Assembly: GCA_002842575.1 (NCBI GenBank)
Contig: PHDJ01000027.1
Span: forward strand, 1-33,373
Reading direction: 5' to 3'
DNA: 33,373 nt
Origin: Bacteroidetes bacterium HGW-Bacteroidetes-2
GTDB taxonomy: Bacteria; Bacteroidota; Bacteroidia; Flavobacteriales; Flavobacteriaceae
In this document: positions 8,757 through 17,837 of the stretch, in pieces
Layout: every line of letters begins with the position of its first letter
Numbering within the stretch: the first letter of the stretch is position 1
Made by a program: the position numbers and the translations under genes
Notes under the pieces: generated by a model
Seen by the model: the letters and a program-made list of their open reading frames with translations, nothing else
Databases searched by the model: none
Told to the model about the DNA's origin: nothing

Positions 8757-9413
8757 TTAAATATTAAGGTATTTAGTAAGATATTCAGAGCGTGCTTTTA
8801 AATTTTCTGCCATTTTATCTTCTTCATGACTAGTAATAATATCATAGCCATAACGTCTAAAAGTTTGTGTAATGGCATTCATACTTTCTTGTCCAATTTT
8901 TATAGTGGTCTGGGTTTTTTCGCCTTCAATTTTTGAAATAAAAACACCTAATATTTTGGTGTTATTCGACTCAATAATCTGGCAAATTTCACTAAAGGAA
9001 TACTCTCTGGATCCTTTTTCAACCACAATAATTCCTCCATTTTCATTTAAAAAAGGGGTATTATTAAATAAGCTCATAATATCTGCTAACTCAAAGTAAC
9101 CTAAATACACATTATTTTCGTCTAATACTGGCATAATATTACTGGCATTATTTGCAAAAGCCTCAATTATATCTAACCAAATGGTGTCTTTTCTAACATA
9201 AAAGGGCTCTAAAGCATATTGAAAATCTAACAGATTTTTTTCCGTATCAAAACAATGCGCATCCGTTTCTGAAACGCACCCTAAATAAACCCCATCCTTT
9301 GTAACAGGTATATGCGAATAGCTCAATTGATTAAATGCAACCTTTACATCCTTAATATTTGTGTGAATATCAAAAGGATCAATGTCATTAATGATATAAA
9401 GTTGTGTGTCCAC
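8757..9413 (-). CDS. CBS-domain protein with ACT-like C-terminus
   Basis: A 218-residue cytoplasmic protein with two CBS motifs (about residues 10-62 and 70-128; note SYSHIPVTKDGVYLG and NIMPVLDENNVYLGY) and a C-terminal region at about 137-205 (GGIIVVEK, then a helix and ILGVFISKIEG) that looks like an ACT fold. CBS pairs usually bind adenine nucleotides; the target here is unknown. The frame opens with GTG (complement 9411-9413), as no ATG occurs in the first part of the protein. It is conserved next to nadK and divergent from pdxJ in flavobacteria, which makes an adenylate- or NAD-sensing role attractive but unproven. Confidence 0.85.
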   Translation of the reverse strand: MDTQLYIINDIDPFDIHTNIKDVKVAFNQLSYSHIPVTKDGVYLGCVSETDAHCFDTEKNLLDFQYALEPFYVRKDTIWLDIIEAFANNASNIMPVLDENNVYLGYFELADIMSLFNNTPFLNENGGIIVVEKGSREYSFSEICQIIESNNTKILGVFISKIEGEKTQTTIKIGQESMNAITQTFRRYGYDIITSHEEDKMAENLKARSEYLTKYLNI

Positions 9414-9471
9414 GTTTTCTTTTTTTTTGCAAATTAATCAAAATAGTACAGATGATGGGTATTCTTGTTTG

Positions 9472-9479
9472 TATTTTTG
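9472..9479 (+). promoter_or_regulatory. -7 box for pdxJ
   Basis: TATTTTTG fits TAnnTTTG and lies 18 bases upstream of the pdxJ ATG in the 84-base divergent gap. No TTG sits at the ideal -33 spacing, so this is a partial match. Confidence 0.4.
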
Positions 9480-9497
9480 TAACCAAAAAAACACTAC

Positions 9498-10211
9498 ATG
9501 ACAAAGTTAAGTGTAAATATTAATAAAATAGCAACACTTCGAAATTCCCGAGGTGGAAATACACCCAATCTTCTAAAAGTCGCACAAGACATACAAGATT
9601 TTGGAGCCCAAGGCATCACTATTCATCCTAGACCTGATGAAAGACATATTAGATATCTAGATGCTTACGATTTAAAACCCATTGTATATTCAGAGTATAA
9701 TATAGAAGGAAATCCAAATAAAAATTTTATGGATATGGTTTTAGAATTACAACCTACCCAAGTAACCTTGGTTCCGGATAGCAATGTGGTTTTGACTTCC
9801 AATGCCGGATGGAATACCATAATTCATAAAACTTTTTTAACCGAAATTATTTCAGAATTGCATAAAAAAAACATTAGAACTTCCATATTTGTTGACCCAA
9901 ACCTGAAAATGATTGAAGGAGCAAAAGCTACTGAAACCGACCGAATAGAACTTTATACCGAAGAATTTGCAAAACAATACACCTTAGGAAATAAAAACGG
10001 AATAAAACCTTACACGGAATGTGCAATTCTAGCTAATGAATTACGTTTAGGCATTAATGCCGGTCATGATTTGTCCTTAGATAATATCGCTTTTTTTAAT
10101 CAAAACATTCCAGGTTTGTTAGAAGTTTCCATTGGGCACGCTCTTATTTCAGAATCTTTATATTTAGGTTTAGAAAATGTGGTAAATATGTATTTGCACC
10201 GATTAAAATAA
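9498..10211 (+). CDS. pdxJ: pyridoxine 5'-phosphate synthase
   Basis: Condenses 1-deoxyxylulose 5-phosphate with 3-amino-2-oxopropyl phosphate to give pyridoxine 5'-phosphate (vitamin B6, DXP-dependent route). It is a 237-residue TIM barrel. Visible motifs are LSVNINKIATLRNSRGGN at the start, GITIHPRPDERHI, VTLVPDS, TSIFVDP, ELYTE and the phosphate-binding end GINAGHDLSLDN followed by EVSIGHALISESL. The length and all blocks are normal. It begins 84 bases from the divergent CBS gene and is followed after 58 bases by an esterase gene on the same strand. Confidence 0.96.
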   Translation: MTKLSVNINKIATLRNSRGGNTPNLLKVAQDIQDFGAQGITIHPRPDERHIRYLDAYDLKPIVYSEYNIEGNPNKNFMDMVLELQPTQVTLVPDSNVVLTSNAGWNTIIHKTFLTEIISELHKKNIRTSIFVDPNLKMIEGAKATETDRIELYTEEFAKQYTLGNKNGIKPYTECAILANELRLGINAGHDLSLDNIAFFNQNIPGLLEVSIGHALISESLYLGLENVVNMYLHRLK

Positions 10212-10269
10212 TCACAATAAAGAAACTAATTACATAGTAGAAAAACCTTTTAACCATCTAAATAAAAAA

Positions 10270-11037
10270 ATGGAAATACTTTATGCAAATGTAGAAGGAA
10301 GCGGAAAACCATTTATTTTCCTCCATGGCTTTCTAGGAATGGGCGACAACTGGAAAACCTTGGGCAATAAATTTGCCAAAAACGGATTTGAAGTGCACTT
10401 GGTAGACCAAAGAAATCATGGAAGAAGTTTTCGATCAGAAATGTTTGATTATGAAGTAATGGCACAGGACATAAAATCTTATTGCGATTACTATAAATTA
10501 GGAAAAATTATTTTGTTAGGACATTCCATGGGCGGAAAAACAGCAATGCTTTTTGCGGCAAAATATCCAGAAATGATTTCTAAATTAATTGTAGCAGATA
10601 TTGCTCCAAAAAGCTACCCACAGCACCATCAGGATATTTTAAAAGGACTTTCCTCTTTAAATTTTAAAAAAATCGAAACCCGTGAAGATGCAGATAATCA
10701 ATTAAAAAATTACATCTCAGATGTTGGTGTGCGCCAGTTTCTATTAAAAAATTTGTTTCGAAAAACAAAAGACGAATTTGCATTGCGAATTAATCTACCT
10801 GTACTCATAAAAAATATAGATAAAGTAGGGGTTGCGCTCGATCAAAAATATAAATTTAGTGGAGAAACTTTATTTTTAAGAGGAGAAAAATCGGGATACA
10901 TTGAAGGCATAGACGAAATAAGTATAAAAAAACAATTTCCCAAAGCCTCCATAAAATCAGTTTCTAAAGCAGGACATTGGCTACACGCTGAAAACCCGAA
11001 GGAATTTTATGACTATGTAATGAGGTTTTTACAATAA
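10270..11037 (+). CDS. alpha/beta hydrolase, YbfF-like esterase
   Basis: A 255-residue alpha/beta hydrolase closely resembling the E. coli YbfF esterase in layout. The oxyanion HG is at 19-20 (FLHGFLGMGDNW), DQRNHGRS at 46-53, the nucleophile S86 in LLGHSMGGK, an acidic candidate in VADIAPKSYP, and the catalytic histidine near 236 in AGHWLHAENP. There is no signal peptide, so it is cytoplasmic. The substrate is unknown; YbfF acts on short acyl esters in vitro. It follows pdxJ in the same direction, which may mean co-transcription but gives no clear functional link. Confidence 0.9.
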   Translation: MEILYANVEGSGKPFIFLHGFLGMGDNWKTLGNKFAKNGFEVHLVDQRNHGRSFRSEMFDYEVMAQDIKSYCDYYKLGKIILLGHSMGGKTAMLFAAKYPEMISKLIVADIAPKSYPQHHQDILKGLSSLNFKKIETREDADNQLKNYISDVGVRQFLLKNLFRKTKDEFALRINLPVLIKNIDKVGVALDQKYKFSGETLFLRGEKSGYIEGIDEISIKKQFPKASIKSVSKAGHWLHAENPKEFYDYVMRFLQ

Positions 11038-11093
11038 AAAAAATAAGTAATACATTCAAAAAAGTTTACTATTTTTATAAAAACAACAAATCT

Positions 11094-11434
11094 ATGAAAC
11101 TACTCATTCAAATTTTACTTACAGCCATCATAGTATTGGTGCTAGCTGAATCCTTTCTGGAGTTTCTGTAAATACATTTACAACCTCGCTTATTGTAGCG
11201 GCTGTATTGGCTTTATTAAATATTTTAGTAAAACCAATTTTAGTGTTTCTAACCTTGCCTGCCACAATCATTACTCTTGGATTGTTTTTATTAGTCATTA
11301 ATGCGGTTATCATCCTTATAGCAGATTATTTAATATCAGGTTTTAATGTAGCTAATTTCTGGTGGGCACTGCTCTTTAGTTTATTACTTTCTTTAGCCCA
11401 ATCCATCTTATTTTCATTAACCGATAAAAAATAA
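11094..11434 (+). pseudogene. phage holin family (PF04020-type) membrane protein, single-base frameshift
   Basis: From ATG 11094 the frame reads MKLLIQILLTAIIVLVLAE and then leaves the family sequence, stopping at 11169-11171. A shift at about 11149-11151 (GAATCC, as if one A were lost from GAAATCC) restores a continuous frame, with LSGVSVNTFTTSLIV followed by LALLNILVKPILVFL, through to the stop at 11432-11434. The repaired product would be 113 residues with three or four membrane helices, the standard size for this widespread family of small integral membrane proteins, whose role outside phage is unknown. The 3' part alone (from TTG 11207) lacks the first helix. Because only one base differs, a sequencing or assembly error is as likely as true decay; the bases around it do not form a standard slippery heptamer. 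Confidence 0.8.
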
Positions 11435-11464
11435 AAATCGGTTGCATTCAAGAAGTTAAACCTT

Positions 11465-11494
11465 TTGCGAAGTAGTAAAATTATCGTACTTTTG
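11465..11494 (+). promoter_or_regulatory. promoter for tig
   Basis: TTG (11465-11467), a 19-base spacer and TACTTTTG (11487-11494) match the Bacteroidota consensus exactly, followed by CACCCG. The predicted start near 11500 leaves a leader of about 60 bases before the tig ATG. This is the best promoter in the window by eye. Confidence 0.75.
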
Positions 11495-11559
11495 CACCCG
11501 ATTTTGGGTTAATACCATCAGGTATACGCACCAGTTAGATACATTTTAAATTCATTTTT

Positions 11560-12876
11560 ATGAACATCACAAAACAAGATATTGACAGTTTAAATGCGGT
11601 TTTAAAATTAGACATTTCTAAAGAAGACTATGCCTCTCGTGTAGAAAAAGTACTTTCCGATTACAAAAAAAACGCCAAAATTCCAGGATTTAGAAAAGGT
11701 CATGTGCCCATGGGAATGGTGAAAAAACAATATGGGAAAGCAGTTCTATTAGAAGAAATCAATAAATTAATTCAAGATTCCCTTCACAACTATTTAACCA
11801 AAGAAAAATTAGACCTTTTAGGCAATCCTCTTCCTAAAAATGAAATGGATATTGATTGGGAAGCAGATAATTTTATATTTGAATTTGAATTGGGTCTTGC
11901 GCCACAATTCGAAGTAGATGTAAAAGCAAAAGCCGTTACGCATTATAAAGTAATTGCCGATAAAGAAATGTTGGATAACCAAGTAAAATCCATTCGCAAA
12001 CAGTACGGAAAACTAATAACGAAAAACATAGCTGAAAAAGGGGATGAAATTACCGGAGTTTTTAAAAATGAAGAAAAAGAAATCGACAACAAAACTACTT
12101 TTTCTTTAGATAAAATTAAAGGTAAAAAACAGTTGGAACAACTTTTAGGAGCTAAAGTGGGAGATGTAATCACTTTAAAAACAAAAGGATTGTTTGAAGA
12201 CGATCACGACAACCAAACCTTTTTAAAAGTTGCCCACCACGATGCACATGGTTTGGATATTGAAGTAATATTGACCATTGAAGAAATCAATAAAAGAGAA
12301 ATGGCAGCCTTAAATCAAGAACTTTTTGACAAACTTTTTGGCGAAGGCAAGGTAGCTTCCGAAGAACAATTAAAAGAAAAAATAAAAGAAGATGCTGAAA
12401 AACAATTTGAACAACAAGCTGACCAAGTATTGTTAAATACAGTAGTAGAAAGCTTGATTGAAAACACCAAATTTGATTTGCCAAACACATTTTTAACCAA
12501 ATGGATCCAAAGAGGCGGTGAAAAAGAACTTAGTGAAGAAGAAGCAAAAGAGGAGTATACCCGTTCAGAAAAAGGACTTCGTTACCAATTAATAGAAGGA
12601 AAATTAATGGCAGAAAACAACCTTAGGGTTACTTTTGATGAACTGAAAGAGTTTACTAAATCCATGATAGCCTCCCAAATGGCTCAATACGGACAAATGA
12701 CTCCTGCTAATGAAGAAATGGATAGTATAGCTGCCAGAATTCTTGCCAATGAAGAAGAAGTAAAACGCTTAAGCGAACAATTAAACAGTCAGAAACTTTT
12801 GCAATTTTTTAAAGAAAACGCAAAATTGAAAGTAAAAGAACTTTCTTATGACAAATTCGTAAAAGAGGCATATTAA
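11560..12876 (+). CDS. tig: trigger factor
   Basis: A ribosome-bound chaperone and peptidyl-prolyl isomerase that receives nascent chains at the exit tunnel. At 438 residues the length is normal. The ribosome-docking signature GFRKGHVP lies at 43-50 in the N-terminal domain (1-115). The middle part (about 150-235; AEKGDEITGVF, then VGDVITL) is the FKBP-type PPIase domain, which looks divergent, as usual in this phylum. The rest is the helical C-terminal arm region, rich in E and K. It has its own promoter and is followed by a terminator and then clpP and clpX, the common order tig-clpP-clpX. Confidence 0.96.
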   Translation: MNITKQDIDSLNAVLKLDISKEDYASRVEKVLSDYKKNAKIPGFRKGHVPMGMVKKQYGKAVLLEEINKLIQDSLHNYLTKEKLDLLGNPLPKNEMDIDWEADNFIFEFELGLAPQFEVDVKAKAVTHYKVIADKEMLDNQVKSIRKQYGKLITKNIAEKGDEITGVFKNEEKEIDNKTTFSLDKIKGKKQLEQLLGAKVGDVITLKTKGLFEDDHDNQTFLKVAHHDAHGLDIEVILTIEEINKREMAALNQELFDKLFGEGKVASEEQLKEKIKEDAEKQFEQQADQVLLNTVVESLIENTKFDLPNTFLTKWIQRGGEKELSEEEAKEEYTRSEKGLRYQLIEGKLMAENNLRVTFDELKEFTKSMIASQMAQYGQMTPANEEMDSIAARILANEEEVKRLSEQLNSQKLLQFFKENAKLKVKELSYDKFVKEAY

Positions 12877-12903
12877 TAAATCAATAATAAATTACTTATA
12901 TTT

Positions 12904-12933
12904 AGGCGTTGATTACACTTTAACGCCTTTTTT
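12904..12933 (+). terminator. intrinsic terminator after tig
   Basis: AGGCGTT (12904-12910) pairs with AACGCCT (12922-12928), extended by one G-T pair, around a 9-base loop, and is followed directly by six T. It lies 28 bases past the tig stop, so clpP probably has its own promoter in the next 60 bases, though I see no clear one. Confidence 0.75.
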
Positions 12934-12993
12934 AATTAACTTTAAAGTGTCTAATTCAATAAACATTATACAAATTATATAATACAACAAATA

Positions 12994-13662
12994 ATGGATT
13001 ACGGAAAAGAATTTGAAAAATACGCTACCAAACACCACGGAATAAGTAGCACCTACTACAGCAAAATAATAAGTAGTATGACTCCATATATCATTGAAGA
13101 ACGCCAAATGAACGTAGCTCAAATGGATGTTTTTTCTCGATTAATGATGGATAGAATAATTTTTTTAGGAACGCAAATCAACGATGAAGTAGCAAATATC
13201 ATACAAGCACAACTGCTTTTTTTAGAAAGCACTGATGCTTCAAAAGATATACAAATTTACATTAACTCTCCAGGAGGTGGTGTATATGCTGGTTTAGGCA
13301 TTTATGACACCATGCAATTCATAAAACCCGATGTAGCTACTATCTGTACCGGAATGGCAGCTTCCATGGGAGCCGTTTTGCTTTGTGCCGGTGAAAAAGG
13401 AAAACGAAGTGCCTTACCACACTCTAGAGTTTTAATTCATCAGCCAATGGGTGGTGCGCAAGGTCAAGCTAGCGATATTGAAATAACCGCCAGAGAAATA
13501 TTAATTTTAAAAGAAGAATTGTACCAAATAATATCAAAACATTCTGGACAGACGTATGATAAAGTATATGAAGACGGTGATCGCGATTTTTGGTTAAAAG
13601 CCGATAAAGCCCTTGAATATGGCATGATTGACGAAATATTAACAAGAGAAATAAAAAAATAA
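12994..13662 (+). CDS. clpP: ATP-dependent Clp protease proteolytic subunit
   Basis: The serine peptidase that forms the ClpP tetradecamer and degrades substrates unfolded by ClpX. In this 222-residue frame the catalytic triad is visible: S124 in GMAASMGAVLL, H149 in RVLIHQPMGG and D198 in DRDFWL, with the spacing between the three the same as in E. coli ClpP. Other family blocks are IYINSPGGGVYAGL and QASDIEITAREIL. The N-terminus carries about 20-30 residues more than the mature family core, likely a propeptide that is cleaved. The gene ends 55 bases before clpX; the two are probably co-expressed. Confidence 0.97.
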   Translation: MDYGKEFEKYATKHHGISSTYYSKIISSMTPYIIEERQMNVAQMDVFSRLMMDRIIFLGTQINDEVANIIQAQLLFLESTDASKDIQIYINSPGGGVYAGLGIYDTMQFIKPDVATICTGMAASMGAVLLCAGEKGKRSALPHSRVLIHQPMGGAQGQASDIEITAREILILKEELYQIISKHSGQTYDKVYEDGDRDFWLKADKALEYGMIDEILTREIKK

Positions 13663-13717
13663 ACATACTAAAATTACCCCGTTTATAACAGGTATTGATT
13701 TTGGAACTTAAAAAATT

Positions 13718-14950
13718 ATGGCAAAAGAAGATTTAGAATGTTCCTTTTGTGGCAGAAAAAAAGCCGAAACCAATCTTTTGATTGCTGGCTTAGACGCACA
13801 CATTTGTGACCGATGTATAGAGCAAGCCCACGGAATTGTTATAGAAGAAGCAACGCACATAACAAAATCACAACTATCCAGTGAGTTAATGTTAAAAAAG
13901 CCTAAAGAAATTAACGACTTTTTAAACGAATATATCATAGGGCAAGAGCACACAAAAAAAGTAATGGCGGTAGCTGTTTACAACCATTACAAACGATTAC
14001 TACAACCCACAACTGACGATGATATTGAAATTCAAAAAAGCAATATCATTATCGTTGGACAAACCGGCACAGGTAAAACCCTAATAGCAAAAACTATAGC
14101 AAAAATGCTTAACGTACCCCTAGCAATTGTAGATGCTACCGTACTAACAGAAGCAGGATATGTAGGAGAAGACGTAGAAAGCATCCTTACTCGATTACTG
14201 CAAGCTGCAGATTATGACCTAGAAAAAGCACAAAACGGCATCGTATTTATTGATGAAATTGATAAAATTGCCCGCAAAAGCGACAATCCATCTATCACGC
14301 GTGATGTTTCGGGAGAAGGGGTACAACAAGCCCTTTTAAAACTCTTAGAAGGTACCGTGGTAAATGTCCCACCAAAAGGAGGTCGAAAACATCCCGACCA
14401 AAAGTTTATTGAAGTAAATACCGAAAACATTCTTTTTATTGCCGGGGGTGCTTTTGATGGCATTGACAGAAAAATAAAACAACGGCTAAATATGCAAGCA
14501 GTCGGTTTTAGTGCATCAAAATCGGATAACCAATTAGAACGCGATAATTTGCTGCAATACATCATTCCAAAAGATTTAAAAGACTTTGGTTTGATTCCTG
14601 AAATCATCGGCAGGCTACCTGTATTAACACATATGAATCCTTTAGACAAGGAAACCCTTCGCGCAATACTTACTGAACCAAAAAACGCAATTATCAAACA
14701 GTATGAAAAACTCTTTGAAATGGATGGGGTAATCTTCACCATAGAAGATGAGGCATTAGATTTTATCGTAGAAAAAGCAATAGAATACAAACTAGGTGCA
14801 AGAGGACTTCGATCGCTTTGTGAATCTATACTTACCGACGCTATGTTTGAAATGCCTGGAACAGAAAATAAAATATTGGAAGTATCTAAACACTATGCCG
14901 AAAGCATGCTAAACCAATCTGCCATAAAAAAATTAAAGGCGGTTTCTTAA
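13718..14950 (+). CDS. clpX: ATP-dependent Clp protease ATP-binding subunit ClpX
   Basis: The hexameric AAA+ unfoldase that feeds ClpP. At 410 residues it has the N-terminal zinc-binding domain with C8, C11, C30 and C33, Walker A GQTGTGKT at 114-121, pore loop GYVG at 147-150, Walker B IVFIDE near 175-180, the RKH loop (GGRKHPDQ), and sensor-2 arginine in GARGLRS. An IGF-type ClpP-binding loop is expected in the 250-270 region, where [10 protein letters not shown] is seen; I could not point to a classic IGF tripeptide, but QAVGFSA nearby occupies the usual place. It follows clpP in the standard order. Confidence 0.97.
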   Translation: MAKEDLECSFCGRKKAETNLLIAGLDAHICDRCIEQAHGIVIEEATHITKSQLSSELMLKKPKEINDFLNEYIIGQEHTKKVMAVAVYNHYKRLLQPTTDDDIEIQKSNIIIVGQTGTGKTLIAKTIAKMLNVPLAIVDATVLTEAGYVGEDVESILTRLLQAADYDLEKAQNGIVFIDEIDKIARKSDNPSITRDVSGEGVQQALLKLLEGTVVNVPPKGGRKHPDQKFIEVNTENILFIAGGAFDGIDRKIKQRLNMQAVGFSASKSDNQLERDNLLQYIIPKDLKDFGLIPEIIGRLPVLTHMNPLDKETLRAILTEPKNAIIKQYEKLFEMDGVIFTIEDEALDFIVEKAIEYKLGARGLRSLCESILTDAMFEMPGTENKILEVSKHYAESMLNQSAIKKLKAVS

Positions 14951-14993
14951 TTGAAATATTTTTTTATATTTAAGAAAATTTAAATCCTCCCTT

Positions 14994-16868
14994 ATGAAAA
15001 GTTGGTTGCTATTTTTATTATTCCCTTGTTTTATTTATGCTAACGAAATTCAACCAAAATCTGTAATTAAAGAAGTCACCGTGTTTTTGCAGGGTGCTCA
15101 AATTACAAGCGAAGTAAAGTTGAATTTGCAGGCAGGTAGTTCCAAAGTGTTGATAAAAGAATTATCTCCAAACATTGACCCAAACAGCATTCAGGTTAAT
15201 GGCCTTCAGAATGTCACTATAGGTTCCATAAATTTCTACACCAATTTCATTGAGAAAAAAACCGAATCTGAAAAAATAAACAGTTTTCAGAACGAACTCG
15301 AAAAGTTAAACCGCTCAGTTGCAGTTTTAAGAAACAAAATTAAAGGTCTTGAAGATGAGGAAGCACTTTTGATTGCTAACAGAAAAATTAATACGGAGCA
15401 GCAAAATGTTCCTGTGGAAAAGCTATCAGCTTACTCCAAATACTACCGAGACCGCATAGCCGAGTTGAGAACAGAAATGTATGACCTAAACAAGAGCATC
15501 GAAAAACTCAATAAAAGCATCAACGATATCAATCAGGAACTGAATCAACTCAGAAGCAACAATACCGAGCGAAGAGGCGAAATTCTACTTGATTTGGAAT
15601 CACCATCATCCGTTTCATTGACACTTACATTAAAGTACAATGTAAGTAAAGCTGGATGGTTTCCAATTTATGATATTAAAGCTACAAATACCGAAAGCCC
15701 TGTTACTATTCATTACAAAGCAAATGTCTATCAAGACACTGGCGAAAACTGGGGCAACGTCACTATCACTTTATCAACCGGTAACCCAACCCTTAATACA
15801 GAGAAACCTGAGGTCAATCCACAGTATCTTAATTTCATAAACCCACACACTTACACACCGAAAACAAAAAGTAAAAATACAGCAAAATATACATACAACC
15901 CAACAGTTAGAAGGGTTACTGGGGTTATTTTGGACGAAACAGGACTTCCCCTGCCTGGCGTAAATGTAATTTTAAAAGGTTCATCTCGTGGAACACAAAC
16001 CGATTTTGACGGCAGATACACCCTTGATGTTGCAGGTGCTCAGGAAATTGTATATTCCTATATAGGCTTTGAGACGGAAACCCTTCCAATATATGCAAGC
16101 CAGATGAATCTTTCGTTATTTGCTGACACCCAAACTTTAAATGAAGTAGTGGTAACTGGATATGCTATGAATAGAGCTTTGAGCGGTAAGACAGCAGGAA
16201 TTTCAGTAGTTAAAGCAGAAGATATAGAACAACCTGTTATGACTAGAGAAGAAAATGTGACTAATGTATTGTTTAAAATTTCGAGGAAATACAGCATTCC
16301 CACTTCGCCTTCAGAAATAACAACGATGGAAATCAATACCTTCAATGTGCCAACAGAATATGAATATTACACAGCACCTTTACTAGTTCAAAATGTGTAT
16401 TTAACCGCAAAGCTGAAGGGCTGGGAAAGTTTTGATCTATTGTCTGGAGAAGCAAAAGTATATTTTGCAGGCAGTTTTGCCGGAAATTCATACATAAACC
16501 CGCAACAAACGGAGGAAGAGTTAGTTTTATCTCTTGGGGTGGACCCCACACTAGTGGTGGAACGCAAACAAATCAATGATTTAAAAGACCGCTCGTTTTT
16601 TGGAAATACCCGAATTATAAAAAGAAATTACGAAATTTCCATCCGCAACAGCAAAAATTCTATGGTTGATATTACCTTGCTGGATCGAATTCCTATTTCA
16701 CAAAACAGAGACATCAAGGTTGAAAATTTATCACATGGCAACGCAAGTTTTGACGATAAAACAGGCGTGGTTACCTGGAAGGTAAATCTACCCGCAAACC
16801 AATCAGAGAAAAGAAACATCAGTTATGAAGTGAAATACCCAAAGGATAAATTTATAAATCTGGATTAA
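14994..16868 (+). CDS. MuiA-like DUF4139 protein with inserted carboxypeptidase-regulatory/plug-like segment
   Basis: A 624-residue secreted or periplasmic protein. Residues 1-16 are a signal peptide (ends CFIYAN). The N-terminal part (about 20-110) matches the DUF4140 half of MuiA-like proteins (VTVFLQGAQITSE), followed by a coiled coil at about 95-195. DUF4139 begins near 205 (VSLTLTLKYNVSKAGWFP, then YDIKA) and is interrupted at about 303-410 by a CarboxypepD_reg-like unit (TGVILDETGLPLPGVNVIL, DFDGRYTL) running into a TonB-plug-like start (LNEVVVTGY); DUF4139 then resumes (TAKLKGWESFDLLSGEA) to the end. The same architecture is known in Bacteroidota, but its role is unclear. No T9SS sorting domain is present. 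It is convergent with fic, 6 bases apart. Confidence 0.85.
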   Translation: MKSWLLFLLFPCFIYANEIQPKSVIKEVTVFLQGAQITSEVKLNLQAGSSKVLIKELSPNIDPNSIQVNGLQNVTIGSINFYTNFIEKKTESEKINSFQNELEKLNRSVAVLRNKIKGLEDEEALLIANRKINTEQQNVPVEKLSAYSKYYRDRIAELRTEMYDLNKSIEKLNKSINDINQELNQLRSNNTERRGEILLDLESPSSVSLTLTLKYNVSKAGWFPIYDIKATNTESPVTIHYKANVYQDTGENWGNVTITLSTGNPTLNTEKPEVNPQYLNFINPHTYTPKTKSKNTAKYTYNPTVRRVTGVILDETGLPLPGVNVILKGSSRGTQTDFDGRYTLDVAGAQEIVYSYIGFETETLPIYASQMNLSLFADTQTLNEVVVTGYAMNRALSGKTAGISVVKAEDIEQPVMTREENVTNVLFKISRKYSIPTSPSEITTMEINTFNVPTEYEYYTAPLLVQNVYLTAKLKGWESFDLLSGEAKVYFAGSFAGNSYINPQQTEEELVLSLGVDPTLVVERKQINDLKDRSFFGNTRIIKRNYEISIRNSKNSMVDITLLDRIPISQNRDIKVENLSHGNASFDDKTGVVTWKVNLPANQSEKRNISYEVKYPKDKFINLD

Positions 16869-16874
16869 ACAGTT

Positions 16875-17834
16875 TTAAATTTCCCTTTTACGCTTTCTAG
16901 TTTTAATGTAATCCTCCACAGCTTCTTTGGTGGTGAGCCAGTTTCGGCCTTCTTTGTAAGCGTCAATTTTACCCTGTCTAGCAAGCAGACTAATATATTC
17001 CTGACCATAAGGCAAACGTTCTTCTTCTACAAGGTCTGAAATAACCCTGTAATCTGGAACCACACCGGGGAGTGACTGTAAATAGATGTTTAATGTGCGC
17101 TCAAGTGCCTGTGACATTAAGAGCATAAGCTTACTATAGTTGCCATTATTTGCACTGTTTAATGCTTCATAATATTTTTTTCGGTCATTGGTCAAAATGA
17201 TGGCAGGAGGAAAGCCTTCTTTCATTAAAATCAAATTCATACAGAGCCTTACCGTTCTTCCGTTTCCGTCAAAGAATGGATGTATCCATACAAATTTATG
17301 GTGAAAAACTGTAGCCAACTCAAGGGTGTTCAACTGCAATGGGTTTGTATGGACAAAGTCTATCAGTTCATCCAGCAGCTGAGGCACCTTTAATGCATTG
17401 GGAGGAATAAAATTTGCTCCTGCTATTCTTACGCCTCCGGTTCTTAAACGTCCTGCAAAATCATCCTCAATACTTCGCAGCACTAGTTGATGCAGTGCGA
17501 GGATGTCTTTACTGCTAATTTTATAGTCGCCGGAAACCATTTCATACAGATAATTAAGTGCAGTCTCATGATTTTTGGCCTCAAAGTGCTCTTTTAAAGA
17601 TTTTCCTTTAACGGTAATACCTTCCTTAAGGACGAGTTGGGTTTCCCTTAAACTCAGGGTGTTTCCTTCAATGCTGTTTGAGTTGTATGTCCACTCAATA
17701 GAAAGCGCCTCCTTTAATTTTTGCAAAGCAACCTGTGGCAAAGGCCTGCTTTTTTGTAAAACTAAAAGTTTATCAAACAGCCTTGTAAAGGTGTTTTGAA
17801 AATCATCACTGTATGTTATATCTATTTTCCACAT
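16875..17834 (-). CDS. Fic family protein (probable AMP transferase) with C-terminal DNA-binding-like domain
   Basis: Fic enzymes usually transfer AMP from ATP to a target hydroxyl. In this 319-residue protein the complete active-site motif HPFFDGNGR is at 185-193, with H185 catalytic. An N-terminal inhibitory helix motif (S/T)xxxE(G/N) is present as S52NSIEGN, so the protein should be self-inhibited (class II) and needs no separate antitoxin; none is adjacent. The last 60 residues (DYRVISDLVEEERL through GRNWLTTKEAVEDYI) look like a winged-helix/helix-turn-helix unit. An inverted repeat that encloses the -7 box lies directly upstream (17838-17868), which fits autoregulation. The predicted leader is only a few bases. 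The natural target is unknown. Confidence 0.92.
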   Translation of the reverse strand: MWKIDITYSDDFQNTFTRLFDKLLVLQKSRPLPQVALQKLKEALSIEWTYNSNSIEGNTLSLRETQLVLKEGITVKGKSLKEHFEAKNHETALNYLYEMVSGDYKISSKDILALHQLVLRSIEDDFAGRLRTGGVRIAGANFIPPNALKVPQLLDELIDFVHTNPLQLNTLELATVFHHKFVWIHPFFDGNGRTVRLCMNLILMKEGFPPAIILTNDRKKYYEALNSANNGNYSKLMLLMSQALERTLNIYLQSLPGVVPDYRVISDLVEEERLPYGQEYISLLARQGKIDAYKEGRNWLTTKEAVEDYIKTRKRKREI

Positions 17835-17837
17835 AAT

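Noticed and set aside
11149-11171. Programmed -1 frameshift in the holin-family gene
   Set aside because: No X-XXY-YYZ heptamer or downstream structure is evident; a sequence error or mutation is simpler.
12287-12500. Two minus-strand frames inside tig
   Set aside because: They are antisense shadows of a clearly coding gene with the usual E/K-rich composition inverted.
14212-14790. 192-codon minus-strand frame inside clpX
   Set aside because: Long, but it lies entirely antisense to the ATPase domain and shows only the S/F/I-rich bias of reversed coding sequence.
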